Positions 8,576-15,508 of a DNA stretch of 30,277 nt are shown in pieces. This stretch comes from Mageeibacillus sp. UBA1212. GTDB lineage: Bacteria; Bacillota; Clostridia; UBA1212. The notes under the pieces were generated by a model, which was not told where the DNA came from, ran no database searches, and saw only the letters and a program-made list of their open reading frames with translations. The position numbers and the translations under genes are program-made. How positions within the stretch are numbered: position 1 is the stretch's first letter; each line of letters begins with the position of its first letter. Location of the stretch: assembly GCA_002309655.1 (NCBI GenBank), contig DBXM01000041.1:1-30277 (forward strand), written 5' to 3'.

Positions 8576-9778
8576 TCAGTGCTCTTTTCTCTTGATGAAC
8601 AGTGCCGCAAGAACCGTCACCGCGAAAATCGAACCGAGGCCCAGAGCGGAGCCGCAGCCCTTCTTCCCGGCCGGTTTTTCGGTGGGCTCGGAAGGCCCGG
8701 TGCTGCCGTCGTCACCGGAATCGCCGTCGTCTGGTGACTTCGTGGGCTCTTCGGCAACAGGTTCTTCTGTCGGCTCTTCGGGCGGCTCTGTCGCTGCGGG
8801 CGGTTCGGTCACTTCGGGAGTCGGAGTAGGCTCGCCTTCGACGTAAAGTTCGATCGTGATGATCTCATACTTTATATTTCCGTCCGCGCTCACACCGTAA
8901 ATGTGAACGTCGTAGAAACCGCCGCCCAGTTTGGCGACTTCCTGAAGCTCAACAAAATCACCCGGTTTTCCGAACCCTACGTGATTGGTGTTGCCCTGCT
9001 CCGCGGTGTATATCGGATATTGGTCCATAACGTCGGGTCTGCTCACGAACGGTCCGACAACGTCGTAAAACTCGCCGTCGTCGATCTGATAGACAACGTT
9101 GGAAATACCCACGCTGGAAGCTGCCCAACCGCGCATCGAGAACGTCTGTCCCTGCTTCAATTCGACCATCGCCTCCGCAGGCTCGCTGACGCCGCGGGGA
9201 TTCCTGATGGTTCCTCTTGTAAGGTCGTCGATATAGGTGTTATAGTAAACCACGTCGTCCACGCCTTCTTCGGACGCAACGACGGTAACGTCGGCAAACT
9301 CCCAGAATATGACGTAGTTGTCATTGAGCGTAAGCGCTCTCACGAGCACGGAGCAGTGGTCTTCCGTAATACCGGAAGCGGGAATGGTGTTCTTGCCGGG
9401 TCCGAAGCCCGCAGTCTTGTGGCCGTTCTGGTAAGGAATTCCCGCCGGCGCAAGGTCGCCTCTGTAAAAGAGGTTCGGGTTGTCGGTGTCCTGCCAGGTC
9501 TCGCCGCCGTCGACCGAAAACTGGAGCTTCTTGATTCCCTCTTCGTTAGCCATCCATCCGCCAAGCGAAAGCCATTCCGAGAAAACGATCTCGTCGGTAA
9601 AGGTGTAGGCGGTGTCGCCGTTCACGTTGTCGCATCTTGTCACCATCCTGCCGTCAGCGTAAACATACTCCATCGCGTATCTGAACTCGAAGATCTCCTC
9701 GCCTTCGGCAAAAGAGAGAACGGGCACCGCGGCGAGCGCGACCGCCAAAGCAATCATCAGAATCAAAATCTTTTTCAT
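8576..9778 (-). CDS. Secreted surface protein with two beta-sandwich repeats and Cys-Gly/TM/basic C-terminal tail
   Basis: 400 residues of unrecognised function. A signal peptide (about 1-24, ending VLSFA) is followed by two similar halves: GGWMANEEGIKKLQFSVDGGETW ... HKTAGFGPGKN (about 72-130) and RGWAASSVGISNVVYQIDDGEFY ... HVGFGKPGD (about 216-275), which look like one domain duplicated. A long Pro/Glu/Thr linker (about 317-372) would span the wall. The tail GKKGCGSALGLGS, a hydrophobic run and KRKEH resembles sorting tails with an invariant Cys rather than LPXTG. ATG 9778 has AGGAG 7 bases upstream; longer in-frame starts lack a site and would bury the signal peptide. It follows the small membrane-protein gene by 50 bases in one transcript. 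Confidence 0.78.
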   Translation of the reverse strand: MKKILILMIALAVALAAVPVLSFAEGEEIFEFRYAMEYVYADGRMVTRCDNVNGDTAYTFTDEIVFSEWLSLGGWMANEEGIKKLQFSVDGGETWQDTDNPNLFYRGDLAPAGIPYQNGHKTAGFGPGKNTIPASGITEDHCSVLVRALTLNDNYVIFWEFADVTVVASEEGVDDVVYYNTYIDDLTRGTIRNPRGVSEPAEAMVELKQGQTFSMRGWAASSVGISNVVYQIDDGEFYDVVGPFVSRPDVMDQYPIYTAEQGNTNHVGFGKPGDFVELQEVAKLGGGFYDVHIYGVSADGNIKYEIITIELYVEGEPTPTPEVTEPPAATEPPEEPTEEPVAEEPTKSPDDGDSGDDGSTGPSEPTEKPAGKKGCGSALGLGSIFAVTVLAALFIKRKEH

Positions 9779-9828
9779 AAGCGTCTCCTTATTAATCGAA
9801 AATAGACCGCAGCGGTCTTGATATATAT

Positions 9829-10062
9829 TTAATTGCCTTCCAAAGGCTTTTTTCTTACAATCAGGAACGTGCACAGGCCCGCGACAAGAACGAGCCCCGC
9901 GCAGCCGGCGGCAATCTTAAGCGTCCTCTTTCCGTCAGCATTTTTGGTATTTTCCTGAGTATCTTCCGAATCATTCGCGAATGCGTTAAAAGAAGCGTTC
10001 ACAATCAGGAACGAAGCCGCCACAATCAGACATATCAAAAATGCAACAATGCGTTTAACCAA
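9829..10062 (-). CDS. Small exported membrane protein (TTG start)
   Basis: 77 residues. N-terminal hydrophobic signal (KRIVAFLICLIVAASFLIV), a short polar stretch (SEDTQENTKNADGKR), then a second hydrophobic segment (AAGCAGLVLVAGLCTFLIV) ending RKKPLEGN. No ATG is available; TTG 10062 is preceded by GGAGGGG at 7-nt spacing, which makes the start convincing. Its second half resembles the Cys/TM/basic tail of the next protein in miniature. It is first in a two-gene transcript driven by the promoter at 10137-10165. I do not recognise a family. Confidence 0.7.
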   Translation of the reverse strand: MVKRIVAFLICLIVAASFLIVNASFNAFANDSEDTQENTKNADGKRTLKIAAGCAGLVLVAGLCTFLIVRKKPLEGN

Positions 10063-10136
10063 AAAGATCCCCTCCGGTTTTACCGATTGAAGCCGGCCGG
10101 AATTGTAATATCAGCCGGCGTTTTATCTTTACTGAA

Positions 10137-10165
10137 ATTATAACCGCATCGAGAAGGATTTTCAA
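10137..10165 (-). promoter_or_regulatory. SigA-type promoter for the small membrane/surface-protein operon
   Basis: Minus strand TTGAAA (10165-10160), 17 nt, TATAAT (10142-10137). The leader between it and the TTG start carries a GCCGGC...GCCGGC inverted pair (around 10092-10121) that could fold before the ribosome site. Confidence 0.87.
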
Positions 10166-10180
10166 GCGTTTTAAAACATG

Positions 10181-10225
10181 AAAAAAGCCCCGCCCTTCTT
10201 TGGAAATCCGTAAAGGGCGGGGGCT
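10181..10225 (-). terminator. Rho-independent terminator after the vWA gene
   Basis: On the minus strand AGCCCCCGCCCTT pairs with AAGGGCGGGGCT (12 bp with one bulged base), then TTTTTT. It sits 22 bases past the vWA stop. Confidence 0.9.
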
Positions 10226-10246
10226 CGTTCAGAATAATTCAGTTAA

Positions 10247-11857
10247 TTATCCGATGTCGATGTCGTAACTCGGTTCCGGCTCGATGATCTGGTCGGGATT
10301 TCCGGGGTTCTTGTCGTGGGTCGGATAAACCGTCTCGCGGGACGTAAAGTCGATTCCGATGTACTCGAGCGCGATTCTGATCATGCACTCGTTCAGGTAC
10401 TCAACGTCGGATTCGCCTACCTCGGGGTCCGCGTGACCGCCGCCGATACCGGAATCGTCGGTGAGGTAAATGAACGTTCCGCCGGTGATGACCGCGAAGC
10501 TTCTGAGTATGTACTCGGTCTCCTTGTCGCTGCCGGAGCAGAACACGGGCGCTATCCTGATGCCCTGTTTCTGAGCTTCAACCAGCGATTCCGCGATGTC
10601 TTCGCCGATGCCGGGAATCTCACCCTCGCTGTGAGGCGGAGCGTCAAGAACGAAGAAGCAGAGCTTCACGGCGTCGTTTCTCCACTGGTGGCCGGTTACG
10701 ATATTCTTGAGCGCGGTATGAACCGCCTCGGGATAGTCGCCGCCGCCGGAAGCGTATTCCTGCGAAATCTGTGCGACGCATTCGTCGACGTTCGTTCTGA
10801 AATCGTAGTACTTGACGATGTACTCGTCGCCTTCGTCGCGGTAGAAGTTGACGCTGACCCTAATAGAGAGCGCCTCGTCCTCGGAAGCGATCCTGGTGAC
10901 CATGTCTTTGAGCTCTTCATTGATATAGAGGAGTTCGTCGCCCATGCTGCCTGTGGTGTCGACCATCAGCATAAGGTCGAGCTTCTTGGTGTCCTGAGCC
11001 GCGCCTTCGATATTAACGGTAATTTCATTCTTGCCGTCAAGCTGATAGAAGTTGCCCATGATCTCGACACGGTCGGGTTTGGCCGTCTTACCGCTGAGAA
11101 TGTTGTAGCAGAGAACCGCGGAACCGTAAATATCGGTCTTTGCGGAAGCAAGAAGCGTGTCGCCTTCATAAAGGTCAACCTCTCTGTTGAAGCAGAAAGC
11201 GTCGCCGTCGGTAACCTTTACTTTAACAACTCTGTTCGAGAAGAGCTTTCTGGCCTCCGCGATACTGTACCAGTTGTTGTCGTTGATCAGTTTATACCAC
11301 TCTGCGATATTGGCGGTGTCGCGCCACTCCTTGGCGGTAAGCGTGCCCGCTCTGGCGTTGATAATTTCATAGTCTCCGCCAAAATGACCTAAACCTTCTT
11401 CTACAGGCGCCGGATAAATATCGGAAATGTATTCATCGCCGTGGTACCCGGAATAATCGGCTTTGTCGCCGGACGAAGCCGGTTCGGGAGCGGGAATTTC
11501 GCCGTCCAGTTCATAATCGTAATAGACGCCGTCCGGGCCCTCGTGCCAGCCTTTTCTCTCGCCGATAACGCCGTCGTTGTAAACGCCGGTCATCGTTTCA
11601 TCGTCGCCGTTTTTAATGCCTGAACCGTTGTTAATGCAGGACCCGTTGTCGGGGAGGCTGCCGTTATTGATCTGACGGGTTCCGCGGAAAACCGGAGCAG
11701 CCGCCAGAACGCCGGTAAGAACCGTGACGGCTACGAGTACGCAAACCGCCGCTGTAGTAATGGCACGGATGTTCTTGCCGCTTCCCGAGCGCTTCGCCTC
11801 TTTGATGAGGTCGCCGTCGACATTTCTCAGGGCTTCACGAAGATCATTCTTTTTCAT
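10247..11857 (-). CDS. Membrane von Willebrand factor A protein, probable partner/anti-sigma-like of the XRE-region-4 regulator
   Basis: 536 residues. A short cytoplasmic N-terminus (MKKNDLREALRNVDGDLIKEA) of the kind seen in membrane anti-sigma proteins is followed by one TM segment (about 33-54), an Asn/Gly/Ser-rich linker, a WRDTANIAEWYKL region, a carboxypeptidase-regulatory-like beta domain (about 212-285; REVDLYEGDTLLASAKTDIYG) and a vWA domain (about 293-480) with MIDAS motif D300-TTG-S304 (MVDTTGSMGDEL), GGGDYPEAV and FFVLDAPPHSEG. ATG 11857 has GGAAGG upstream and overlaps the regulator by 14 bases; an in-frame start at 11878 is less well placed. The extracellular vWA probably binds a metal-dependent ligand; signal passing to the regulator is inference. 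Confidence 0.83.
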   Translation of the reverse strand: MKKNDLREALRNVDGDLIKEAKRSGSGKNIRAITTAAVCVLVAVTVLTGVLAAAPVFRGTRQINNGSLPDNGSCINNGSGIKNGDDETMTGVYNDGVIGERKGWHEGPDGVYYDYELDGEIPAPEPASSGDKADYSGYHGDEYISDIYPAPVEEGLGHFGGDYEIINARAGTLTAKEWRDTANIAEWYKLINDNNWYSIAEARKLFSNRVVKVKVTDGDAFCFNREVDLYEGDTLLASAKTDIYGSAVLCYNILSGKTAKPDRVEIMGNFYQLDGKNEITVNIEGAAQDTKKLDLMLMVDTTGSMGDELLYINEELKDMVTRIASEDEALSIRVSVNFYRDEGDEYIVKYYDFRTNVDECVAQISQEYASGGGDYPEAVHTALKNIVTGHQWRNDAVKLCFFVLDAPPHSEGEIPGIGEDIAESLVEAQKQGIRIAPVFCSGSDKETEYILRSFAVITGGTFIYLTDDSGIGGGHADPEVGESDVEYLNECMIRIALEYIGIDFTSRETVYPTHDKNPGNPDQIIEPEPSYDIDIG

Positions 11858-12353
11858 CTGAGTTACCTTCCTTTTCAAGAAAACTTAGGAGTTTTGCTCT
11901 GACGTCCGCCAGTCTCACCCTGACCTCGTCCTCCGAGATGCTTCTCGCCGCCGCGATCTTTTTGACCGGGTCGTAGAAATAGTACCTTCTCAGGAAGAGT
12001 GTTCTGTCGTCGCGTGAAAGCGATCTCAAAAAGTCAGTCAGCCTGTCCGCGAGCGCCGCGACCGTTTCGTCGTCCGAGTCGCCGTTCCTGTCTGAGTCGG
12101 GTTCTGAAATGTCCCCCGGGATGCAGGATTCGAGTTCGTCGCCGGACTCGAGCGCTTCGTAGTCGTCCTTGATCAGCTTTTCATACGGTACGTCAAAGAG
12201 TTTTGCGATGTCGCGGATCAGCTCCGCGGAGGGATATCTCTGACCCAGTTCCCATTTCGCGACAAGGGATCTGGACACGAAGAGCTTTTCGGCAAATTCC
12301 TCCTGCGACATCTTATTTGCTTTCCGGAGTTTCTTAATTCTGTCCTTAAGCAT
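11844..12353 (-). CDS. XRE helix-turn-helix protein fused to sigma-70 region-4-like domain
   Basis: 169 residues in three parts. Residues 5-60 are a canonical XRE/Cro HTH (IKKLRKANKMSQEEFAEKLF, then VSRSLVAKWELGQRYPS). Residues about 64-100 are a very acidic linker. Residues about 103-162 resemble sigma-70 region 4 (LTDFLRSLSRDDRTLFLRRYYF, then DPVKKIAAARSISEDEVRVRLADVRAKLLSFL), the form found in ECF-like sigma factors of Clostridia. Sigma region 2, needed to bind core polymerase and melt the -10, is missing, so it may be a sequence-specific regulator rather than a sigma factor. AAGGAG lies 7 bases before the ATG. It overlaps the membrane vWA gene, the position usually held by a sigma/anti-sigma pair. 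The promoter carries an inverted repeat over its -35, suggesting autoregulation. Confidence 0.82.
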   Translation of the reverse strand: MLKDRIKKLRKANKMSQEEFAEKLFVSRSLVAKWELGQRYPSAELIRDIAKLFDVPYEKLIKDDYEALESGDELESCIPGDISEPDSDRNGDSDDETVAALADRLTDFLRSLSRDDRTLFLRRYYFYDPVKKIAAARSISEDEVRVRLADVRAKLLSFLEKEGNSDEKE

Positions 12354-12374
12354 AAGTTCTCTCCTTGCGATCGT

Positions 12375-12403
12375 AATTTAACAAATTGCCCAAAGAATGT
12401 AAA
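12375..12403 (-). promoter_or_regulatory. Promoter of the XRE-region-4/vWA operon
   Basis: Minus strand TTTACA (12403-12398), 17 nt, TAAATT (12380-12375). The boxes are less perfect than others in this window, and the -35 lies inside an inverted repeat. Confidence 0.6.
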
Positions 12404-12420
12404 GTTACATTTGTTGTAAC
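12396..12420. promoter_or_regulatory. Candidate operator: AATGTAA-AG-TTACATT with an extra half-site
   Basis: A perfect 7-bp inverted repeat (12396-12402 and 12405-12411) with a 2-base centre, plus a third TGTAA half-site at 12415-12419; GTTAC (12404-12408) and GTAAC (12416-12420) form a second overlapping pair. It covers the -35 of the XRE gene promoter, as expected for a self-repressor. The binding protein is inferred, not shown. Confidence 0.55.
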
Positions 12421-12480
12421 ATTTTCGAAAGCCCGTAACGGGAATAAAACGCATTTGCGAACGATGGAAAACCGGGAATG

Positions 12481-13422
12481 TCAGACCCCCGCGAGAATGT
12501 TTTCGTTCCTGAGCGCAGGGTCGGAAATCTTTCCGTTTATCTCAAAAGCCGCCCTTCCCGCATCCTTGCAGCTGCCGGAAATCAACGATTCCGCCTGCAG
12601 CGTCTCAAAAAGCCTGTCGAAAAGCGCTCCGCACGCCTCAACTTTACGCGCCGCCTCTTCAGCCGAATTGCCCTCGGAAATCAGTTTTTCAAGCTCCGGC
12701 GCAGTGTCGCCTAAAACCTCAAGCTCGCGCAAAGCTCTGAAAGTCCATTTGTAAAAAGGCCTGTATTTACCGTTAAGCAGGAATAGCGCGGAGATATAGT
12801 TGTCGGAAAACTGAAACATAGCCATCTGCGCAGCGCCGGTCTCGCCGTGTTTAATGCAGCGTTCATAATTATAAGGCGCCGCCTGCCCGGCCAGCCATAT
12901 TTTTCCCGCGAGCTTTTTAAGCCTTACGTCGCGCGGCATGTTCGCGAGCCTTTCACGAACGGACGTCAACAGCCCGAACCGGTCCTCAAAGACCGCTCCG
13001 TTCACGGCTTCCGCCAGCGAATACTCGGGTATTGAAAACCACTCTTCATAAGATTCAGGCACGCGCGGCAGACCCGTTTTCGCGAGAAGGAACTCCGAAA
13101 TTCTCAAAACGCCGTGTCTGGCGCCTCCTGCGGGCGAGAGTTTCTGGCGCGAAAACCCCATGAATTCCGCCGGAAGTCTTGAATACGCGCGCTCAAGCTC
13201 GAACTCATCTTTTCGCCCCACGATACTCTCATCAGGCAGAAAAATAATGAATCCAGGTTCGAAATCGTGGTCTTTTGAAAGCTCGTCGTCGTATCCGAAG
13301 CACTCCGACCCGGAACCGCAAAGTCCAGCCGCAAGATAATCTTTCAGCTGCGGAAAATCATTATCGAGCATTTTCCTGCCGTATTCGTTATAGTACGCTT
13401 CCGAGAGTTCAAGTCCCTTCAT
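12481..13422 (-). CDS. DUF4037 protein (nucleotidyltransferase-like)
   Basis: 313 residues of the DUF4037 type. The N-terminus MKGLELSEAYYNEYGRKML and the motif GSGSECFGYDDELSKDHDFEPGF are characteristic; the GSGSE and D-x-D/DHD arrangement resembles the metal and nucleotide site of the polymerase-beta nucleotidyltransferase fold. Reaction and substrate are unknown. The frame is open further upstream to 13623, but that extension is an Arg/Ser-rich out-of-frame copy of the TPR gene; ATG 13422 is preceded by GGAAG and overlaps the TPR gene by 14 bases. This pairing recurs in Clostridia, which suggests that the two proteins act together. Confidence 0.88.
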   Translation of the reverse strand: MKGLELSEAYYNEYGRKMLDNDFPQLKDYLAAGLCGSGSECFGYDDELSKDHDFEPGFIIFLPDESIVGRKDEFELERAYSRLPAEFMGFSRQKLSPAGGARHGVLRISEFLLAKTGLPRVPESYEEWFSIPEYSLAEAVNGAVFEDRFGLLTSVRERLANMPRDVRLKKLAGKIWLAGQAAPYNYERCIKHGETGAAQMAMFQFSDNYISALFLLNGKYRPFYKWTFRALRELEVLGDTAPELEKLISEGNSAEEAARKVEACGALFDRLFETLQAESLISGSCKDAGRAAFEINGKISDPALRNENILAGV

Positions 13423-14248
13423 CGATCTTCCGTATCCTTTCGCGGAGTTCGTCGGCGAACGCGAAAAATCCGTAATAGCGGAACGCCGGCTCGCATTTCT
13501 TGAGCACGAACGACTGGTACGCGTCAAGTTCGAACGGCACCGCGGCAAGAAAACTCTCCGCCTTATTGAGGCAGCTCTCGATCTCCTCCGCGGCCTCTTC
13601 CTGATCGAGTTCCTTTTCTGCAAGGTCTGCCAGATTCAGCCATGTTACAGCGCTCTCCAAAAGCTCGTGCTTAGAACCGCGCAACACGCGAAGCGCGTTT
13701 TTGTACTCTTCTCTCGCTTCCTCAAATCTGCCGCACCTTGCGAGCGCCACAGCCCTGTTGTTTGAAAGCCCGCTCACGCGATAATCCGACTGAGGCAACG
13801 TCTCTTTGTAAATCTTCTTGGCGAGGTCGTAGTATTCGAGCGCTTTGGCAGGATCACCGGCGGCGTTATATACGGTGCCTACGTTAAGGTATGTCGTTCC
13901 CGTCGAAGGATCGCCGCCGAAATCGGTAGTTTCAAGCACCTTCACGGCCTCTTCCGCGGATTCCAGCGCCTTTTCGTTAAAGCCGTTGTTCCGGTAAAGG
14001 CCCATCATCTCGTTGAGAACCGTGAGCAGACCGCCCTTGTCGCCTATGGAGACCGCCTCTCCGCGCCAATAGACAAGCAGCCTCTCCGCACTGCCGAAAT
14101 CACGCGAGGCAATGTAAGTGTCAAGCTTCTCGATCACTCTCGAAACCGGAATCCGCCTGTTGAGGCTGTCCTCGGGGTCGCAAAGGAGGCACTGCGGCTC
14201 TTCGTAATCTTCGGGCGCGACGCCGCCATTTTTACCGTTTAAATCCAT
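13409..14248 (-). CDS. Tetratricopeptide-repeat protein paired with DUF4037
   Basis: 279 residues, cytoplasmic. An N-terminal segment ECL-like (EEPQCLLCDPEDSLNRRIPVSRVIEKLD, of which the CLLC pair could bind metal) is followed by helical TPR repeats: about 40-75 (RLLVYWRGEAVSIGDKGG), 78-115, and the clearest ones, TTYLNVGTVYNAAGDPAKAL and LSNNRAVALARCGRFEEA. TPR proteins act as binding scaffolds; the overlap with the DUF4037 gene points to it as partner. GGAG lies 6 bases before the ATG. The DUF4349 lipoprotein gene ends 21 bases upstream, so all three are probably transcribed together. Confidence 0.85.
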   Translation of the reverse strand: MDLNGKNGGVAPEDYEEPQCLLCDPEDSLNRRIPVSRVIEKLDTYIASRDFGSAERLLVYWRGEAVSIGDKGGLLTVLNEMMGLYRNNGFNEKALESAEEAVKVLETTDFGGDPSTGTTYLNVGTVYNAAGDPAKALEYYDLAKKIYKETLPQSDYRVSGLSNNRAVALARCGRFEEAREEYKNALRVLRGSKHELLESAVTWLNLADLAEKELDQEEAAEEIESCLNKAESFLAAVPFELDAYQSFVLKKCEPAFRYYGFFAFADELRERIRKIDEGT

Positions 14249-14269
14249 ATTCAGCTCCGGTACTTAATA

Positions 14270-15343
14270 TTATTTTCTTTCGTTCGGGTTGTTCGCCGGC
14301 TGTTGAGGCTGCTGCGGAATCCCGGGGTTAACGTTGCCGTAGATCGGCTGGTTCATCGCGGGAATGTTCTCGCGGTACGCGTTCTGCTGCCGTTCTTCCG
14401 ACGCACGCCTTATCTGCTCCGCCTTTTTCAGCGCGTTCTTTCTCTTCTTTTTGATGATGCCGCGGATGATCAGGAATATCGCCAGCGCGATGGCCGCGAA
14501 GAGCAGAAGCCCGGGCAGCGCTCCGACAAACCATACGGTGAAGTTCTGCCAACCCTCAACGAAGTTCTCCCAGCCCTCCGTGAACGACTCCTTGACTCTC
14601 GTTCCGAACGACTCCTCTTCAGTGGGCGTGTAGACCTCGACCTCGTAAAGCGTCAGATAAACGGTCGAAAAGCTGACCTTGCTGTCGATGACCTGCAGCC
14701 TCGCCTTGTACGACTCGATCTCGCTGATCGTCTGGTAGAGCTTGTCCTGAATGTCAAGGAGCTGCGAAACGTTTTCGGCCTTGGCGAGCATCTCGTTAAG
14801 CGCTTCCTTTTTGCTCTCGAGCGTTTCGAGCCTTGCCTGAATGTCGTAATACGTCTCGGTGGCGTCGGTTACTTTTTCGTTCGAAGAGTAAATGTTTATG
14901 CGGCTTTCGATTCCCGACAGGAACGCGTCAAGGTTTTCGGCGGGAATTCTTATCTCATAAGTGGCGCGTCTTGACTGAACGTAGCGGCTCGAAGACACAC
15001 GGAACTTAGATTCGCCTTCCACGTTCGATTTGCTGACGTAACCGCCGTACTCCGCAATCTTGTCGGAAATGTCCTTCCTTGCCTCGTCAAACTCCAGCGT
15101 CTCGGCGGAGAGCGTGACCTCTTTGATCAGCTTCTCGTTGATTTTGGAGTTGTCATCCTGCTCGCCGGTCTTTGCGTTCAAAGAAGGAGACTCGTAATCG
15201 GAATCCGCAAATCCGGACTGCGGTTTATAGTCCTCGGACATTTCGGAATAATGTTTCTGCGAGCACGCCGTAAAAACGAAGAACGCGCAGAGCATCAGCA
15301 CCGCAGCGAGAATTATTCTGTATCTTGATCTTGCAGTTTTCAT
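14270..15343 (-). CDS. DUF4349-family lipoprotein
   Basis: 357 residues. Signal peptide with lipobox FTAC (Cys about 27), so the mature protein is lipid-anchored on the outer face of the membrane. The DUF4349 domain spans about 88-285: KEVTLSAETLEFDEARKDI, GGYVSKSNVEGES, TYEIRIPAENLDAFLSGI, a heptad-rich coiled coil (TYYDIQARLETLESKKEALNEMLAKA onward), and VYLTLYEVE. A TM helix follows (WFVGALPGLLLFAAIALAIFLIIRG), then a Lys-rich stretch and a Gln/Pro/Asn-rich cytoplasmic tail. Family function is not established. GGAGG sits 6 bases before the ATG, and an extended -10 promoter lies 65 bases upstream. Confidence 0.9.
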   Translation of the reverse strand: MKTARSRYRIILAAVLMLCAFFVFTACSQKHYSEMSEDYKPQSGFADSDYESPSLNAKTGEQDDNSKINEKLIKEVTLSAETLEFDEARKDISDKIAEYGGYVSKSNVEGESKFRVSSSRYVQSRRATYEIRIPAENLDAFLSGIESRINIYSSNEKVTDATETYYDIQARLETLESKKEALNEMLAKAENVSQLLDIQDKLYQTISEIESYKARLQVIDSKVSFSTVYLTLYEVEVYTPTEEESFGTRVKESFTEGWENFVEGWQNFTVWFVGALPGLLLFAAIALAIFLIIRGIIKKKRKNALKKAEQIRRASEERQQNAYRENIPAMNQPIYGNVNPGIPQQPQQPANNPNERK

Positions 15344-15407
15344 TTCAAACCTCCGGGTAAAGTATAGATAATTTGTAAATCAAAACGTTCCGTTTCCGGT
15401 TAATTAG

Positions 15408-15416
15408 ATTATACCA
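15408..15416 (-). promoter_or_regulatory. Extended -10 promoter for the DUF4349/TPR/DUF4037 operon
   Basis: Minus strand TGGTATAAT (15416-15408), the extended -10 form. No good -35 is seen at normal spacing, which such promoters can tolerate. Confidence 0.68.
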
Positions 15417-15508
15417 CCAAAAAACGTTCTCGTGCCAAAAGTCGCATAAAAACGCCTCATTTCAAGTTATTTTTAAGGTTCGGCGCCAAAAACCGCGAAA
15501 AATAGGGG

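Noticed and set aside
8903..9805. A 300-codon open frame on the + strand opposite the surface-protein gene
   Set aside because: Composition is typical of an antisense frame, and the minus strand carries a signal peptide, repeats, promoter and terminator.
9829..10062. Treating the 77-codon frame as noise because it lacks an ATG
   Set aside because: A strong GGAGGGG at ideal spacing before TTG, a full promoter and a signal-peptide pattern support a real gene, so it was kept.
10316..11392. A 358-codon open frame on the + strand opposite the vWA gene
   Set aside because: It has no ribosome site and no recognisable domain, and the opposite strand has a clear vWA domain. It is a by-product of GC-rich codon use.
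13423..13623. A 67-residue N-terminal extension of the DUF4037 protein
   Set aside because: The stretch is Arg/Ser-rich and lies in the alternate frame of the TPR gene; the family N-terminus begins at the ATG at 13422, which has a ribosome site.
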